NCBI GenBank assembly: GCA_026545765.1
Contig: CM048839.1
Location: 87,186,414 to 87,250,413, forward strand
Reading direction: 5' to 3'
Source of the DNA: Plantago major
Taxonomy: Eukaryota > Streptophyta > Magnoliopsida > Lamiales > Plantaginaceae
Length of the DNA: 64,000 nt
Shown: positions 23,084 through 35,400 of the stretch, piece after piece
Layout of the letters: each line of letters opens with the position of its first letter
Position numbering within the stretch: position 1 is the first letter of the stretch
The notes under the pieces: model-generated
What the model saw: the letters and a program-made list of their open reading frames with translations, nothing else
The model's database searches: none
What the model was told of the DNA's origin: nothing
Program-made: the position numbers and the translations under genes

Positions 23084-26000
23084 ATGGCACCCAAGAAGAT
23101 GACCACCAAGAACCCTAAGGCCGTATCATCTGCTCCTGCTGAAAAGCAAGGAGGAAAGGAACTTAAGGTGTTGAATAAATGCCTTCTGGGAAAGTTCACC
23201 CCATCTGTCTGGAATCCAAACCACAAAATGAATTGGAGAGCTTTTCTAGTGAAGAGGTATGTACCAGCAGTTATACCTTCAAGACCATAAAGGAAACTGA
23301 TAATGGGGATGCTGAAGAATTCCCATATCTACAAGCTTCTATCTGCTGCACCCAGTGGACTATCCACACTGGATGTACTGGAGTTCTATAAAAACTCCAA
23401 AATCTTCACAAAAGTTGTGAATGATGAAGAAGAGAAATACATGCAGACTGAAGTCCAAGGACAAGAAATTGTTCTAGACTACAAGACTTTCTGCAAGATA
23501 TTCCGATTGAAAAATCGAGGAACAATTGAAGACATCAACATCAAGGACGCTTCTATGATTCAAGGCGTCAAAGAGCTATTTGAAGCAATCCAGTTAGAAA
23601 ATGCAAAAGGTTGCCCAGGAGACTTTGTTCTGAAAGCCATCAGAACTAGTCATCTCCAGAAACACTGGAGTACTTTAGCTCTTATTCTGGTCCGTTGCTT
23701 TGATGGCAACGAAGGAGGAGTAGACCAGATAAGCATGGAAAGATGGATGATGATGCATCTTCTGAACTAGAAGCATGAAAGGTAGGAAACCCACTTCAAT
23801 TGGGGGAAGTACGCCTTCAACAAATTCCTTGAACATATTGAGGAATTTGAGCCCAAAATCATCAATGGCCTTGCTGAGCCAAAGGCCAATATGCACTTTG
23901 GTCTCAGAATCTGTTACATTCTGGAAACAATGGGAATCACTCTCAGAGAGAGGCAGGAAATCCCGGCCACCAACTCCCTTTTCAGACACGCCTTTGAAGA
24001 AAAGGAGAAACTTCTTCGAGAAACTTTTCGTAAAGCGTAAGAAGAAGAAACTTCCCAGCAAGGTGAGGAGGTCTCTGAGCAAGCTCAAGCTAAACCTCCA
24101 GTTGCCAAGAGAAAGAGAACTCATAGCAAAAAAGCCTCCAAGTCCCTAAGCATACAAGAGGCACAACCTTCTGGAGACAAGGTCTCAGAAGATGTTGGAC
24201 GCCTAGAAAGGCAACTCCAGAATGCCCCAAGAATCCTGAACCAGAATGCTCCAGAACTCTCCAGAGATGATAGAAATATCATAGATGGGTCTGCACCAAC
24301 ACATAATAGTGATTCTGAGGATGATGGAGTACTTGCAAAAGTACTCAAAAGATTCAAGTATGAGACCCATGGAGGAGCATCAAGCTCAGCTCTTCAGAGA
24401 GACAAGAGCCCCTACCTTGAGGAAGAAGAAGGCCTGGGTGAGGAAGATAGAATGCTGGAAGATCCTGACATTGCTTCCACATTCACAATGCCAGCACTTA
24501 ATGTTGCTGAAGAAAATCCTGTTTTAACACAGGTTCCTCAACCTTCTGAGAAAGCTCAACTCTCAGAAAGGGATCACACTAAGATGAAGACTCAGAATGA
24601 TACTTCAGAGGAGAACAACAATGAGCACAGAGAGACTGTGGAATCACCACAAGTCCAAGAGATTAATAATCAGCCTGACTCTATTCAGGTAACAAAGATA
24701 GTTTGTATCTAACATGTCAACATAATTGCATGTTAACTTGTTACTCATAAGTCAGATTTATTCTGAGCCAACATGGAGACACACTTTCGGGGAAGAAAAC
24801 ACATCCACCTTGAATCAAGAAGAGGTTTCTCCAACCTCAGAACATCAAGAAGAGCCTGTCCCACAGGTAGTGAAGTTATCTCTGAACAATAAATAACTAA
24901 CTAAAAATGCTCTTATCTTATGTTCTAATATTCTTAATGTCTCTTCTTAGGCTCCAACTGAGGAAGTAGTGGTGGTGGAACCAACACCCCAAAACCTAGA
25001 GATTCCAAAGCCTGAAAAGCTTTCTGAGGAAGCATTTACTGAGCCTTCTGTTGATAAGGTAAGTAATCAGTAATAGTCTCCTTCAAGAATGCTCAGGAAA
25101 ACCCACTACTAAAATCTCTTATGTTTTTTCTTACAGGCTCAGTCAGAAGAACAATTGGAAGGAAAGACTGTGGTCTTATCTCCTCCAAAAGAAACTAAAG
25201 CTGCTGAACAAGCAGTATCTGCAGAAAAGGTGCCAGAAACCCCCAAGGTTTCTGAGGACCATGCTACTGAGCTTCCTCACTTGGAAGTAAGTGAAGTCTC
25301 AGAAAGCACTTTTCCACCTATCTTTTCTGTTAACAGTTTCTAAACATATTTGATTTTAATTCTCAAGTTCAAGCAGAAAGAAAGGTTTATGAGGATAAAA
25401 CTTCTCCTTACACCAAAGTATCTGAGGTCTCTGAGACCAAGCAAGCAGAAGTACAGGATAATGAGCCTAGTGTTTCTACACAGGTATGCTCAGAAAGCTT
25501 ACTTTTGCACACAGATACTAACTCAAGTGGTTTGAACAAAACTAACTTGATCCCTTTCTTCGTGCTCAAAGTCTAGTGCCAGTTGATTTACTCAAGGCTT
25601 TCCAGAAGCACACTTTAAAGAAACATCTCAAGTGCTTCAGACAATGGCAGAAACTCAGAAAGGCTGACCTTTCTGAATTAGCCAGAGTAATTGACGTCCC
25701 AGAAAAGAGAGCAATCGCCTTCAATCTGGAAGATTATATCCATGCATTGTTCCCAACAGAGTCCTACTCATTTGCCACTCTGATGCATGAAGACTTCATT
25801 CATGAAGTAGCACAAAGACTTATAGCAGATTTCAAGACTGCGGATGCTCAAACCCAAGAGCAGATGGTTACCCATCCTGCCTTGCCCAACAAGCTCACTA
25901 CTTATCCTGCTGAACAAGAAGAAGTTAATGGGAGGATGATTACATTCCCAAATGTAATTAACCTGGTTTCAGGAGATGACGAGGAGACGGACGAAAATGA

Positions 26001-28375
26001 TTATCAAGAACCTCCCTCTGAGCATCCAAACCAAGAAGCAAAGAACAAGAGTGATGATGATGATGATCAAAATGATGATCCCCAACCTGGACAAGGCGGG
26101 ATTCAGAAAGCTAGCAAAGGAAGTGGAGAAAAGGCTACTCCCTCAAATGCTCAGAAAGCCCCATCATCATCACCTCCCAAGTCTCATCAAGATACCCAAC
26201 AGGCTGAACACAATGATGCCATAGAAGAAATTTCAGCCGCTGAGTTTAGGATTGAACAACTCAGAAAGGTATTGGAAGAAGAGAAGAGAATCAACATTGA
26301 GACTCAAGCTCTTGTTGATGAAAAGGAAGCCAAAATCAAGAAGCTTGAAGAAGCTAATGCCAAGGAATTGGCACTCCTAGATGAGCAAAGAAATTTGAAA
26401 AATGCCATTGTTGTCACAGCTGCTGAGATAGATGCCATGGATGACAATGATGATGAAGAGCATGATCTTTGAGATCGCATCGAAAGACCTTCTACATCTT
26501 CTCGTATACAAAGACACTTGATGGAAAGCGAAGAAGATTGTCAATCTGCAAACAATCCAAGAAAAGGATTATGATAGTGATGTCAAACCCACAACTTGAC
26601 TCATCAAGGTAAGATGAGAGACTTGTCACCAAGACAAAAGAGCCCTACTTGCTCCTCATATATTCTCTGCACCAAGTAGTTCAAGAAGTGAAGAGCACTG
26701 CAAGGACAAAGGTTTTTAGAGCTCAGAAAAAACACTAGTTGCCCAAGACACAGAAGTGCTAAAATCCGTCCCATAAGAGATGAAGCCATTGGCTGCTGCT
26801 TTACTCAACAGAGCAACCAACATAGCTCTCTCTCTCAGAAAGACCTAGGGTTGGTCAGGGATGAGGATTTTAACAATGCTAATGCAGCATTGAATGAAGC
26901 CAGCCATGTTGTCCTGCAAGCCAACGCCATCCTAAGGCCGCTTGAAGAGCTCAACACAAAGGAGCAGGAACTGGTTAGACAGAACAACAAGTTGAAGAAG
27001 GAACTTCAAGAATTAGTCAGGGTGCACAACAATCTCCAAAAGAACTTTGAATCACTCTCTGAAGCTTATGCTATCATGAGTCAGTCATTCATGACTAAGG
27101 GGGAAGAGATGCCTCAGAAAGGCAGAGGAAGAAAAAGAAAACAATCAAATCCTCCCTCCTCAAGTCAACTTGTCATTAAGGACACCACTGGAGACACCCT
27201 TGCTGAAGAAGTTGTTCCAGATCAACCAGACAAAAGCCTGAGAAGTATGATAACTAGGGGAGCCAAGTCCCTTAGAATTTCAGAAGAGAAGAAGACTTCT
27301 GAAGAAGAAGAAAAGGAAGAAGGAGAAGTAAGAGGCCAAGAAAGCTGCAAGTCTCCAATTTTGGACTTCAATGATGATGAGGATGAATCTGACACAGATG
27401 AACATCCACTTCACAAGAAAAGGAGACAAGCAAATACTTCACAACCTCCTCGGCAAAGAAGACCTTTAGCATGTAACCCCTTCCGAAATACCAAGTCATT
27501 ACAAGGAACATCCACCAAAGACATTTCAAGGCAGGAAGAAAGGGTTAGAGGATCTCCTGACAGAAGGCCACCAAACAGAAAAGCAAGAAGGGATTTCCAG
27601 TTTGGCAGAGTAAACAATGAAACACATCAAGAAAGGTCAACTGATGCCCACATTGAGTATATGAAGACTAGCAATGAAGAATCTTCATGTAGGTGCATTC
27701 TGAACAAGAGAGGGTATTGGATTCTGGAACTACAACATCTACTTGTCAATGATAAGTTTCCAACTCCCATCCTTAACCAGATCCTGAAATGGAGAGAAGG
27801 CAAGCCAGAATTGCTAAAACCTGAGCACCTTCATGCCTGGCTAAACTTTGAAGTAGAAAAGAGGAATGAAGCCAGAAAGATGGATCTTTCTTTTGCCTGT
27901 CCTTACCCAAAACCTGATGATGTACACAAGGTAAGAAAACTGGATGGTAGCTACAGCAGAAAGAACAAACTAGGTGTTTCAACCTATGAGTCATTCTATA
28001 TGACATTGGATGAATACCTAGATGATATACACTATCTGGAAGAAATATACAAGTATTTCAACCTATCTCAGCTGCAAGTAGACCATGCCTGGGTCTGGGG
28101 AAAGTACTTCTGGGTCAAACACTTTCTGCGGAAGAATCACAAACTTGGCAAGAGTTATCATGAAATATGTGACTTATCCAGAAAGACAGAGCTCTCTGTC
28201 AGAAGGATTCTTTATGACTAAGTCCAAGAATGCAGAAAAGTGGATGATCATGTCAACTGATCCAGAAAGGGTGCTGAAGAACTTGAGGTATCTAAACCCA
28301 AGTTGCGTTTCTGAAGACTTGAAGACTAGTAACATTAGAATACTCTCTTGGAGCTTGGACTCTCCTTTGTTCTAA
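23084..28375 (+). other. Third-ORF region of copia element A
   Basis: Sirevirus-type extra region after pol. It starts near MAPKKMTTKNPK, passes a globular stretch near 23300-24000, then an acidic, Glu/Ser/Pro-rich stretch (24100-25500) with intron-like spacers, a coiled-coil part near 26240-26460 (VLEEEKRINIETQALVDEKE), and a basic C-terminal part near 27100-28220 (KGRGRKRKQ; HKKRRQ; LDEYLDDIHYLEEIYKYF). Sireviruses often carry an envelope-like or unknown gene here. No signal peptide or membrane segment was seen, so envelope function is not supported. It is part of a broken fossil. Confidence 0.6.
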
Positions 28376-28677
28376 TTTACTTAGTATGTTTTATTACTTT
28401 TTGTAATCTTGCCGATTGTTTCTAAAATTCTCTATATGTAAAAGTTGCATCTCTTTCTGTAAATTGTACCTATCTGAAGATCATACTCTCAGATACATTT
28501 TAATAGATGACAACTTATCAACAAAGATCACTTCTTGTGATTTGGTTGATGTTTACTTTCTGCACTTAATTCAACTAAAATTGAATATCATTTGAAATGA
28601 TTAAGTGGTGGATTGTTTTCTCTTCCAGGATTACAATTTTGAAATAGGACTCGAAAGATAGTCATGGATGACTGATC

Positions 28678-28692
28678 AAAAAGGGGGAAATT
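28678..28692 (+). other. Polypurine tract of copia element A
   Basis: AAAAAGGGGGAAATT directly before the 3' LTR, the expected primer site for second-strand synthesis. Confidence 0.88.
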
Positions 28693-30070
28693 TGTTAGGA
28701 ATATCTGTTAGTATTTTGATCACTCATCACATGTTCTTATCTTAGCCAGAAAGGTGATTAAGTACTCTTGGTTCACTTGAACATTGTAAAAGAGGAAATC
28801 ACTGAGTATGATTAGTCTAGTAAATCTTGTATTAGGATTATAGGTCTCTGAGTATAATTTTTTATTTCAAGAAGACCATGAAGATCAATCCTAGCAATGG
28901 AGCTTTTCTGCAGATTAGAAGACTGAAGATTGCACAAGGTTTATGAAGACACAAAGGTTTAGTCTAACTCAGAAAGACTATGTCCTTAATCCTTTCTTAA
29001 GTATATTAACTTACTTTCGAAATATGATTCTGGACATATGACATCATGAGTATGGAGCATGCAAGCCATCAGAAAGGCTCATGTATCCGTTGAGACTAAA
29101 GGACAATGAAAAGATTATGCATTAAATGCATCGTGATTTGTCAAAAGCAGTCCTCTCTGAAAAATGAGATAGTGACTTCTGAGTACATAGTTCAAGATAT
29201 AAACGGATATAATTTGATGGAGAGCACAACGGATATAATTGAAACGCCTCTCAAATTTTTCTATATATATATCACACACTTAGATGCTTGAAGAACATAA
29301 CTTAGAACGCTCTATCTTGCAAACTTACCATCAAGCAAAGTATTCTCTCAAGCACTCTACTACCCTTTCTGAAAGCTTTCTGTTGCTCGAAGAATCACTA
29401 GTAGTTCTAAGTTGTCCTGAACCTTAACAAGAGATTGTTATTCCTGAAAGAGTTGAACTATCAGATACCCTTTCTAAAGCTCATTCTCCAGAACGGACAT
29501 CAATTACTTGGGTCAGTAAAGAGTAGATTGCCATCCACTGAACAAGTGTATTAAGTAGTCTCGTTCTGTTTGGCTCTCTGAAAACATAACTGAAAAGTTA
29601 TACGAGAAGCCTTTCTGACAAAACCTTATAACCAACACCATCAAGGTGTGGAGTAGAGGAAGTACTTGATTTGGGAAATCAGGGAATAACTCCAAGGTTA
29701 TCTGAGTAGAGGAAGTACTTAGCTCTAGGAGCTGGGGAATAACTCAGGGGGAACATTTGGTTGGGAACCATTTGTTTAAGAATCTTAGGATAGGATTATT
29801 GTAAGGTGAACTCAATTATCTGTTCTAGTGAATTCTAGGTCTCAGAAAGGCCGAAGTGGATTAGTTGGAGGATTACGCCACCTCCAGATACCACTATACT
29901 CACACACACACATACTTTTTGTTTCTGCACTTACCTATCTTAAAGTCTTCCGCGCTCTAAATTTAAGTATCAGAAACCCCCAGGTTTCTGAGAAACTGTG
30001 TTTATCGACAAAAGTTTTAAAAGACTATTCACCCCCCCCCCCCTCTAGTCTTTTACTTTCTGGACCAACA
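28693..30070 (+). repeat. 3' LTR of copia element A
   Basis: 1378 bp, TGTTAGGAA...CCAACA, matching 10239-11662 with roughly 3% base differences and small length differences. Target duplication ATCAA follows at 30071-30075. Confidence 0.92.
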
Positions 30071-30955
30071 ATCAAGTTACCTGATGACATACTTATTCGT
30101 GAAGTAAATAATCCTATTTCCACCATTGTAGACTGCACATATCCTTCCCTTTTGGATCACTTAGCCTATCTAACTATAGATCCGGAATACTTCCATCACC
30201 GTGTTGTTCTTGCACCGACTAATGAAATGTTCAATGAGATTAATGACTATTTCATGTATAAAATGCATGGTGATTCTGTGGAGTACTTGAGTGCTGATAG
30301 CATAAGCAAGACCGAGTCAGTAGATAGTGATGGTAGAATTATTCTCAATAGAATTCTTGAACACTATTAATTGCTCGGGACTACCTAATTAATCATAGAA
30401 TAGTGCTTAAGGTTGGATGCATGATCATTATTTTGAGAAATATTGACCAGGCTTCTGAGTTGTGCAATGGAACAAGAATTTGTTATTCTTACAAACTATG
30501 ATCCTCATATTATACATTGTTTTTTGAACCACCTTAAATATACCAATTTTCACTATAGCATTCTTAAGCATATGCATGATAATGCTTATCAGATATATAG
30601 ATCAAACTACCGAATTGTATAATGGAACAAGTCTAGCTCATAGTTACTAATGTTAGAAAGCATATCATTGAGGCAAATATAATATCGGTAGTCTACCCAG
30701 CCCAAAAGGTTTATCATTCAAATTGTGATGGTTAGCCCATTCTACAAGACGAAGTTCCCTCTCAATTTTGATAGAATATAGTTCCCCATATCGTCTATTT
30801 TGCAATGACCATAAACAAAAGTCCTTGACAATCTTTCTCACACGTCGGACTCTACCACCTCACCCGCATTTAAACGTGAACAATTGCATATTCTCTCTCT
30901 ACGGTTACCAGTAAGAAGAGATTCAATGTATTCATATAAGGCGAACATGGTAAAA
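30071..30955 (+). pseudogene. Helitron helicase C-terminal part (decayed)
   Basis: Helitron sequence resumes after the copia element: IKLPDDILIREVNNPIS, IVDCTYPSLLDHL, VVLAPTNEMFNEIN and VEYLSADSISK are PIF1 helicase motifs. Further on, ILRNIDQASELCNGTR near 30433-30480 and AMTINKS near 30808 mark the last helicase motifs; a second, more decayed copy of the IDQ...NGT stretch appears near 30598-30632. Stops and frame changes are frequent in the last 600 bp, so it is a pseudogene. Confidence 0.8.
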
Positions 30956-31036
30956 CATATGATACACTATATTCATTAACTTTAACATTTTATTATACGA
31001 TATATTCATTTCTTATTTTGAGTTTGGCCTTCATGC

Positions 31037-31066
31037 CCCGTCGAGTATCGACGGGCCATTAACTAG
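31037..31066 (+). terminator. Helitron 3' terminal hairpin and CTAG end
   Basis: Arms CCCGTCGA and TCGACGGG around GTA, then CCATTAA and CTAG. Plant Helitrons end in a GC-rich 16-20-nt hairpin a few bases before CTRR, where it acts as the transposition terminator. T at 31067 fits insertion between A and T. Confidence 0.88.
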
Positions 31067-31264
31067 TGATACTTAATGCTTAACATTTTAACAAATCGCA
31101 AGTTTTTTTCAATTTGAGGAACCTATGTTATCTGTTTTCATTGGAGTAATAAAACAGTTTTTGCATCTAAAAAAAGAACTTTAATATTTACACAAATGTG
31201 AACGAACTTGTGTTTACTTTGCATCTATACACCACAACTTTATAAATTAAAAAAAAAAAATTGG
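31067..31264. other. Flank between the Helitron and the LINE remnant
   Basis: About 200 bp of AT-rich sequence with an A-rich tract at 31248-31260. No feature recognised. Confidence 0.4.
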
Positions 31265-31919
31265 AGCCAATGTAAACATTTTATTCCAGAAACATATCAA
31301 TACACGCCGACACTAGGTCCAGGCAGCCCATACGACAAAACTATGCATACAACCTCAACTACCTCAAGAAAACAATACTAAAACTACAAAAATCTAGTAC
31401 AACAAGAATGCAAAACAGGTTTGAGTCTCAGCCTAGCCTAGCCTTCACCACATCAATAATCAGGTAACTCGGGTGCAATCCACAAGGTTGTTGCTGGAAA
31501 AGCTGTAAATTCCATCCTTGCCACACAACATATACAATTTTCATAAAAGCAGCCCTTGTAATTTTAGCCAATGGATTTTTCCCACAAGTAACACAAATGA
31601 TCTAGTCTAGTTCACTACTCCAACTCGACGGAACATGCCTAACCCGTAACCAAGACAAAACATCCAGCTAAATATTTTGAGGAATGGAGCATTCAAAGAA
31701 CAAATGCTGAATAGATTTATCTTGGGACCACCATATACATTGTTGATCATTGATCCTACCGAATCGATATAATCTGTTCTTTGTGGAAAGCCTCATGTTG
31801 GGTCCCCGGTTGATTTTTCCTCCGTGTAACATGCCATCAAAGAATAACAATGTGATTAGTATATTATACAAATCATAATTTACATATCTCAATAATAGTA
31901 AGAAACAAATTAACAACAC
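31265..31919 (-). pseudogene. LINE (L1-type) ORF2 C-terminal remnant
   Basis: Read on the minus strand: KNRLYRFGRINDQQCIWW, SIQHLFFECS and, after a stop, WLRVRHVPSSW, KITRAAFMKIVYVVWQGWN. This fits the zinc-binding domain after plant L1 reverse transcriptase (conserved form: ..RL..F....C..C.....HLFF.C...). It is followed by about 300 bp of 3'-UTR-like sequence with AATAAAATG near 31275-31285. No target duplication or sense-strand poly(A) tail was identified, so it is truncated. Confidence 0.6.
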
Positions 31920-32112
31920 TTACGTTCATCTTTTAATAGAAATAAGGCATTGACCAAGTACTATGAATTCGGATTTAATCCTGGACGAGACAACGTGTGA
32001 CCACTTCCCCTTAAGCACAATTTGCTCGTCTTTCTATGCTTCAGGCCTACTTGAGCAATGTGCTCCCAAGGTACAACACTCAATCACAACAATTTCCTTC
32101 GAATCTTTAAAG
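31920..32112. other. Sequence between LINE remnant and possible LTR
   Basis: No recognised coding or structural feature. A CTTAAGGGGAAG-like purine stretch on the minus strand near 32005-32015 is unassigned. Confidence 0.3.
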
Positions 32113-32447
32113 TGTTAGAACTCCCTTTTATGTTCAAGTGTATGCCTACTAATGCAAATCTTTATATTATGAAATGAGGATGATGATGCCAATGGATGAG
32201 AGGGAGAGGAGAAGATTGTGTTGTTGTGTGTTCCAAAGGATGAAGAAACCAACTTTTTATAGCCAAGTATAGCTACCTCAAAGGCCACAATTAAACATAG
32301 CACTAAACCCACCATTATGCATCATGGTGGTGGAATACCACAATTACAAATTGACCCATCTTTAATACCGTAAATTAAAGAAATAAATGGTAAAATTGGA
32401 GTGGTTACATGGGAGAAATGGAAAAGACTTCTTCTAGAATATTCACA
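32113..32447 (-). repeat. Possible small LTR, minus orientation (fossil)
   Basis: Begins TGTTAGAACTCC and ends ATATTCA, about 335 bp. Read on the minus strand it has a CTATAAAAAG promoter-like box near 32260 and is preceded by TTGGGAGTATGAAC, a possible polypurine tract. Size and layout suit a small Ty1/copia LTR, but no partner copy was found. Confidence 0.35.
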
Positions 32448-35400
32448 TGATGTTCATACTCCCAATTTGTACCTCATAATTCGAGCCAACTTTTATACTC
32501 TTCAAGAGGACCAACTGCTTTATCTTACCATTTTCCTATATTGTATGTAATATTTGGAACCGCATATATCGCACTTCAGGTGCATTGGTCATTAATAAAA
32601 TAGGCAAGATACCTCAATGTTTAACACATACCATTATATCACTGATATGTAACTCTGTATCTCTCAAATTGGATCATAGCGGGTCACCAGTCAAATCATA
32701 AAATTTTATGGTTGAACATATATCGGTAATTTGGAAAGATATAACTGGTTTATATATGATACATCGTGATATCCTTTTGAACATCTATTTGATGTATTTC
32801 ATATTTAACAAGTCTAAACTTCCGGTTTAGTTTGAGGATCTAATTCTTTTTACTAGCTTTATCCTTCATCCTCCCCTTAAGGTGGTAAAACCTATCTTTA
32901 AGGGATAGGTTTATTGGGAGATTTATTATCAAACATCATAGTGTCCACCTTAGAATAAGTTTCTCATGTCTAGTTCTCTTCAAAAGAACATAACAATGGG
33001 GAAGTTAACATATTTGCATAGTTGGATTTTATAGATAGTGCTGAAAATAAATTTGCCCCAAAATAGAGATCAATTAACTCACTCAATAAACTTTAATTGT
33101 AAAACAGTTGAAAGATACATGTAGACTTCTGGCCACTTATATTGTATCAATCTTATCAACTTGATGAGTGTGATATTGCTTATTTTCAAGATTTCAATTT
33201 TCATGCTTACTCAATGTTGTGTCTTGCCACTGATACAATTGAATTACAACATGAGAAAGCTTTTAGCACATAATTATATTTCGTATATGAGAACTTCAGG
33301 TTTCACAAAAACGGTAAAGTTGTAACCGGATGGCCGAATTTGTCACATCAAACATAATGATCAATATTATCACTTTCTGCTAAGCTTCTGGTTGGTAGTG
33401 ACTAATTCTTAGAGAATGTGCCAATCTTCTTGTTGACGGGTAGTGAAATTTCATAGCGCTTGTATACAAAATTAATTTTGATACTGGCCAGAACGATGTG
33501 ACATAAATAAACGAATCATTGTCTCCTTTTTAATTTGGCAAGACATATAGTCTTCAACTCCTTCAAGGAGTAAGTCTAACACGTGTTCTTCTGGGACACA
33601 ATGTTCTTCAACGTAGTTACTCTTCTAGAGCCTGAACTTTCTTTTGAGGCTTCATTTATATTTAAAAACTACTTGAATAATTTATACCAAGTAAGTTTTG
33701 CACTTCAGGTGGTAAAAACATCAAGTGATTCATTTGTAATTATGCCTTCTGGGCACAACTTGTCACTTATGACTTTATACTACTAGTTGTAGCAAACTCT
33801 TCTAGTGCTTTCACACAACATCAAGTTGAAAAGTAATATGCAAGGACTTGTAAATCCATATACAGTGACTAATAGATGTAGTAAATAAGAGTGGTTACCA
33901 CTTTGGTCCAAAGTTCACCAGTAAATATGAGGAGAATAATGAGCATTCACGAAATTAGTTGTAATGTCCCATCTGAATGCTAGCATCATGATAGATGTTG
34001 TATAAACATTGTTCGATCCCAACTGCAGGTTAGGTAATCAACTTTGTGCTTGATATAGTTTCATCATCTTGAATATAATTACTTTTACCAACTTGAGATT
34101 GGAAATGCATTAGACATGTATTAGATGCGAATTGTTGTACATATATCTTATAATATGTCTGATTGAATAGATTATAATTTGTACTCTTCAATAGCAATAG
34201 CTCTATAAGGGTATATATGACATGCCAGTTTCTATCCAAATGCTTGGACAACAGAATATATGTGTCCATTTGGAGAACAAGACCCAACTATAGATTGGCG
34301 AGATATATTTTGTATTTTCATTTACTTCTTCCAACTTGAGGTTGGATATTTTAATACATTTCTCCAAATTTCAGGTTGAGATTTATTTGATCACTTGTAT
34401 ATTTTTCTCAACTTGAGGTTGATGAGATCTATTTCATGTTCACTTCTGGTGAAGCTATGTACAAAGTTTCATATATAATTAGTAAAATGTTCACATTCAC
34501 TTCAGAGAATGAGAAGAATCAATTTTTAGAAATTGATTATGATCTTCCAATTAAAGTTTTAAAACTTTATTATTTCTCCAACCACCTCTTGTGGTATGAC
34601 CATAGAGATGCACTTGAGTATAGATCAAATAATGGTGGTTCATTTCCAATATACCAAATTGACATTAGCTCCTTTTGCAACCCTATAATTTTTTTTTTCA
34701 AATATCTCCAATCACTTCTGGGAAAGGAGATTCATAAATTGTATATGTTATTCTTTGTACAAGATGAGAACTTTTACAAATAAACTGAACTTCTAGTTCA
34801 TCATCATGTAAAATATGTATGAACAACAATAGTTGCACTCATATTATAGTACTATGGTCTACGAGACCAAACATTTATCTTGTGAGCTAGGGGTATATCT
34901 TTACCACATACATATCAAGTTTCTAGTGGTTTTCAAGATCCATACAATTTAGTATGCACACAATTGCTACTTCGGGAGCAATAATAAGAAATTTTGCTTT
35001 TAGGAGAATGACTTTAAGTACACTTGCACACATATTATTCAAACTTCAAGTTGGGCAATTTATAAAGATTAATACTACCAATTTCAGGTTGGAAGTTATT
35101 ACTTTCTTTGCATCACCATCAATAAAATATGTTTAATATGGGTGTGCATTCCATCTTTGTCTAGCTAATCAAAGCTAGAATATTGACCATTTGTTAATGG
35201 ACTTATGGCTAGAATATTAACCATATGTTGATGGATTTATCATGGTCCATGATATGTATGTGGACATATATATTTTAACAAAGGAACCATCAATTGTTAG
35301 CCACTTCTTGTGGTTTTCAACTCTTGAAAATTTTGGATCATATATCCATGTGAATGATAATTTGACATTCACTTCTTTCTCAATAATTGTAACCTTCAAG

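Larger units (their letters stand above)
10239..30070 (+). mobile_element. Sirevirus-like Ty1/copia LTR element A (fossil)
   Basis: Bounded by two long LTRs that start TGTTAGGAA and end in CA, with a 5-bp target duplication ATCAA at 10234-10238 and 30071-30075. Parts in order: 5' LTR, primer-binding site, gag with a zinc knuckle, protease/integrase, reverse transcriptase/RNase H, a long third-ORF region, polypurine tract and 3' LTR. The order integrase before reverse transcriptase marks Ty1/copia; the size and extra 3' region suggest the Sirevirus (Maximus/SIRE) lineage. Two CACTA elements are inserted in it, leaving about 14.7 kb of its own. The LTRs differ by roughly 3% by eye, an age on the order of one to two million years at usual plant rates. 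It is broken, with perhaps six or more breaks besides the insertions. It lies inside the Helitron helicase gene. Confidence 0.92.

Noticed and set aside
25976-26224. Second coding frame (Arg/Lys/Met-rich) overlapping the third-ORF region of copia A
   Set aside because: Alternative frame of an acidic GAT/GAA-rich coding stretch; composition explains it.
31248-31260. Poly(A) tail of a plus-strand retroposon
   Set aside because: The LINE similarity is on the minus strand, so an A tract on the plus strand is on the wrong strand for its tail; no target duplication was seen.
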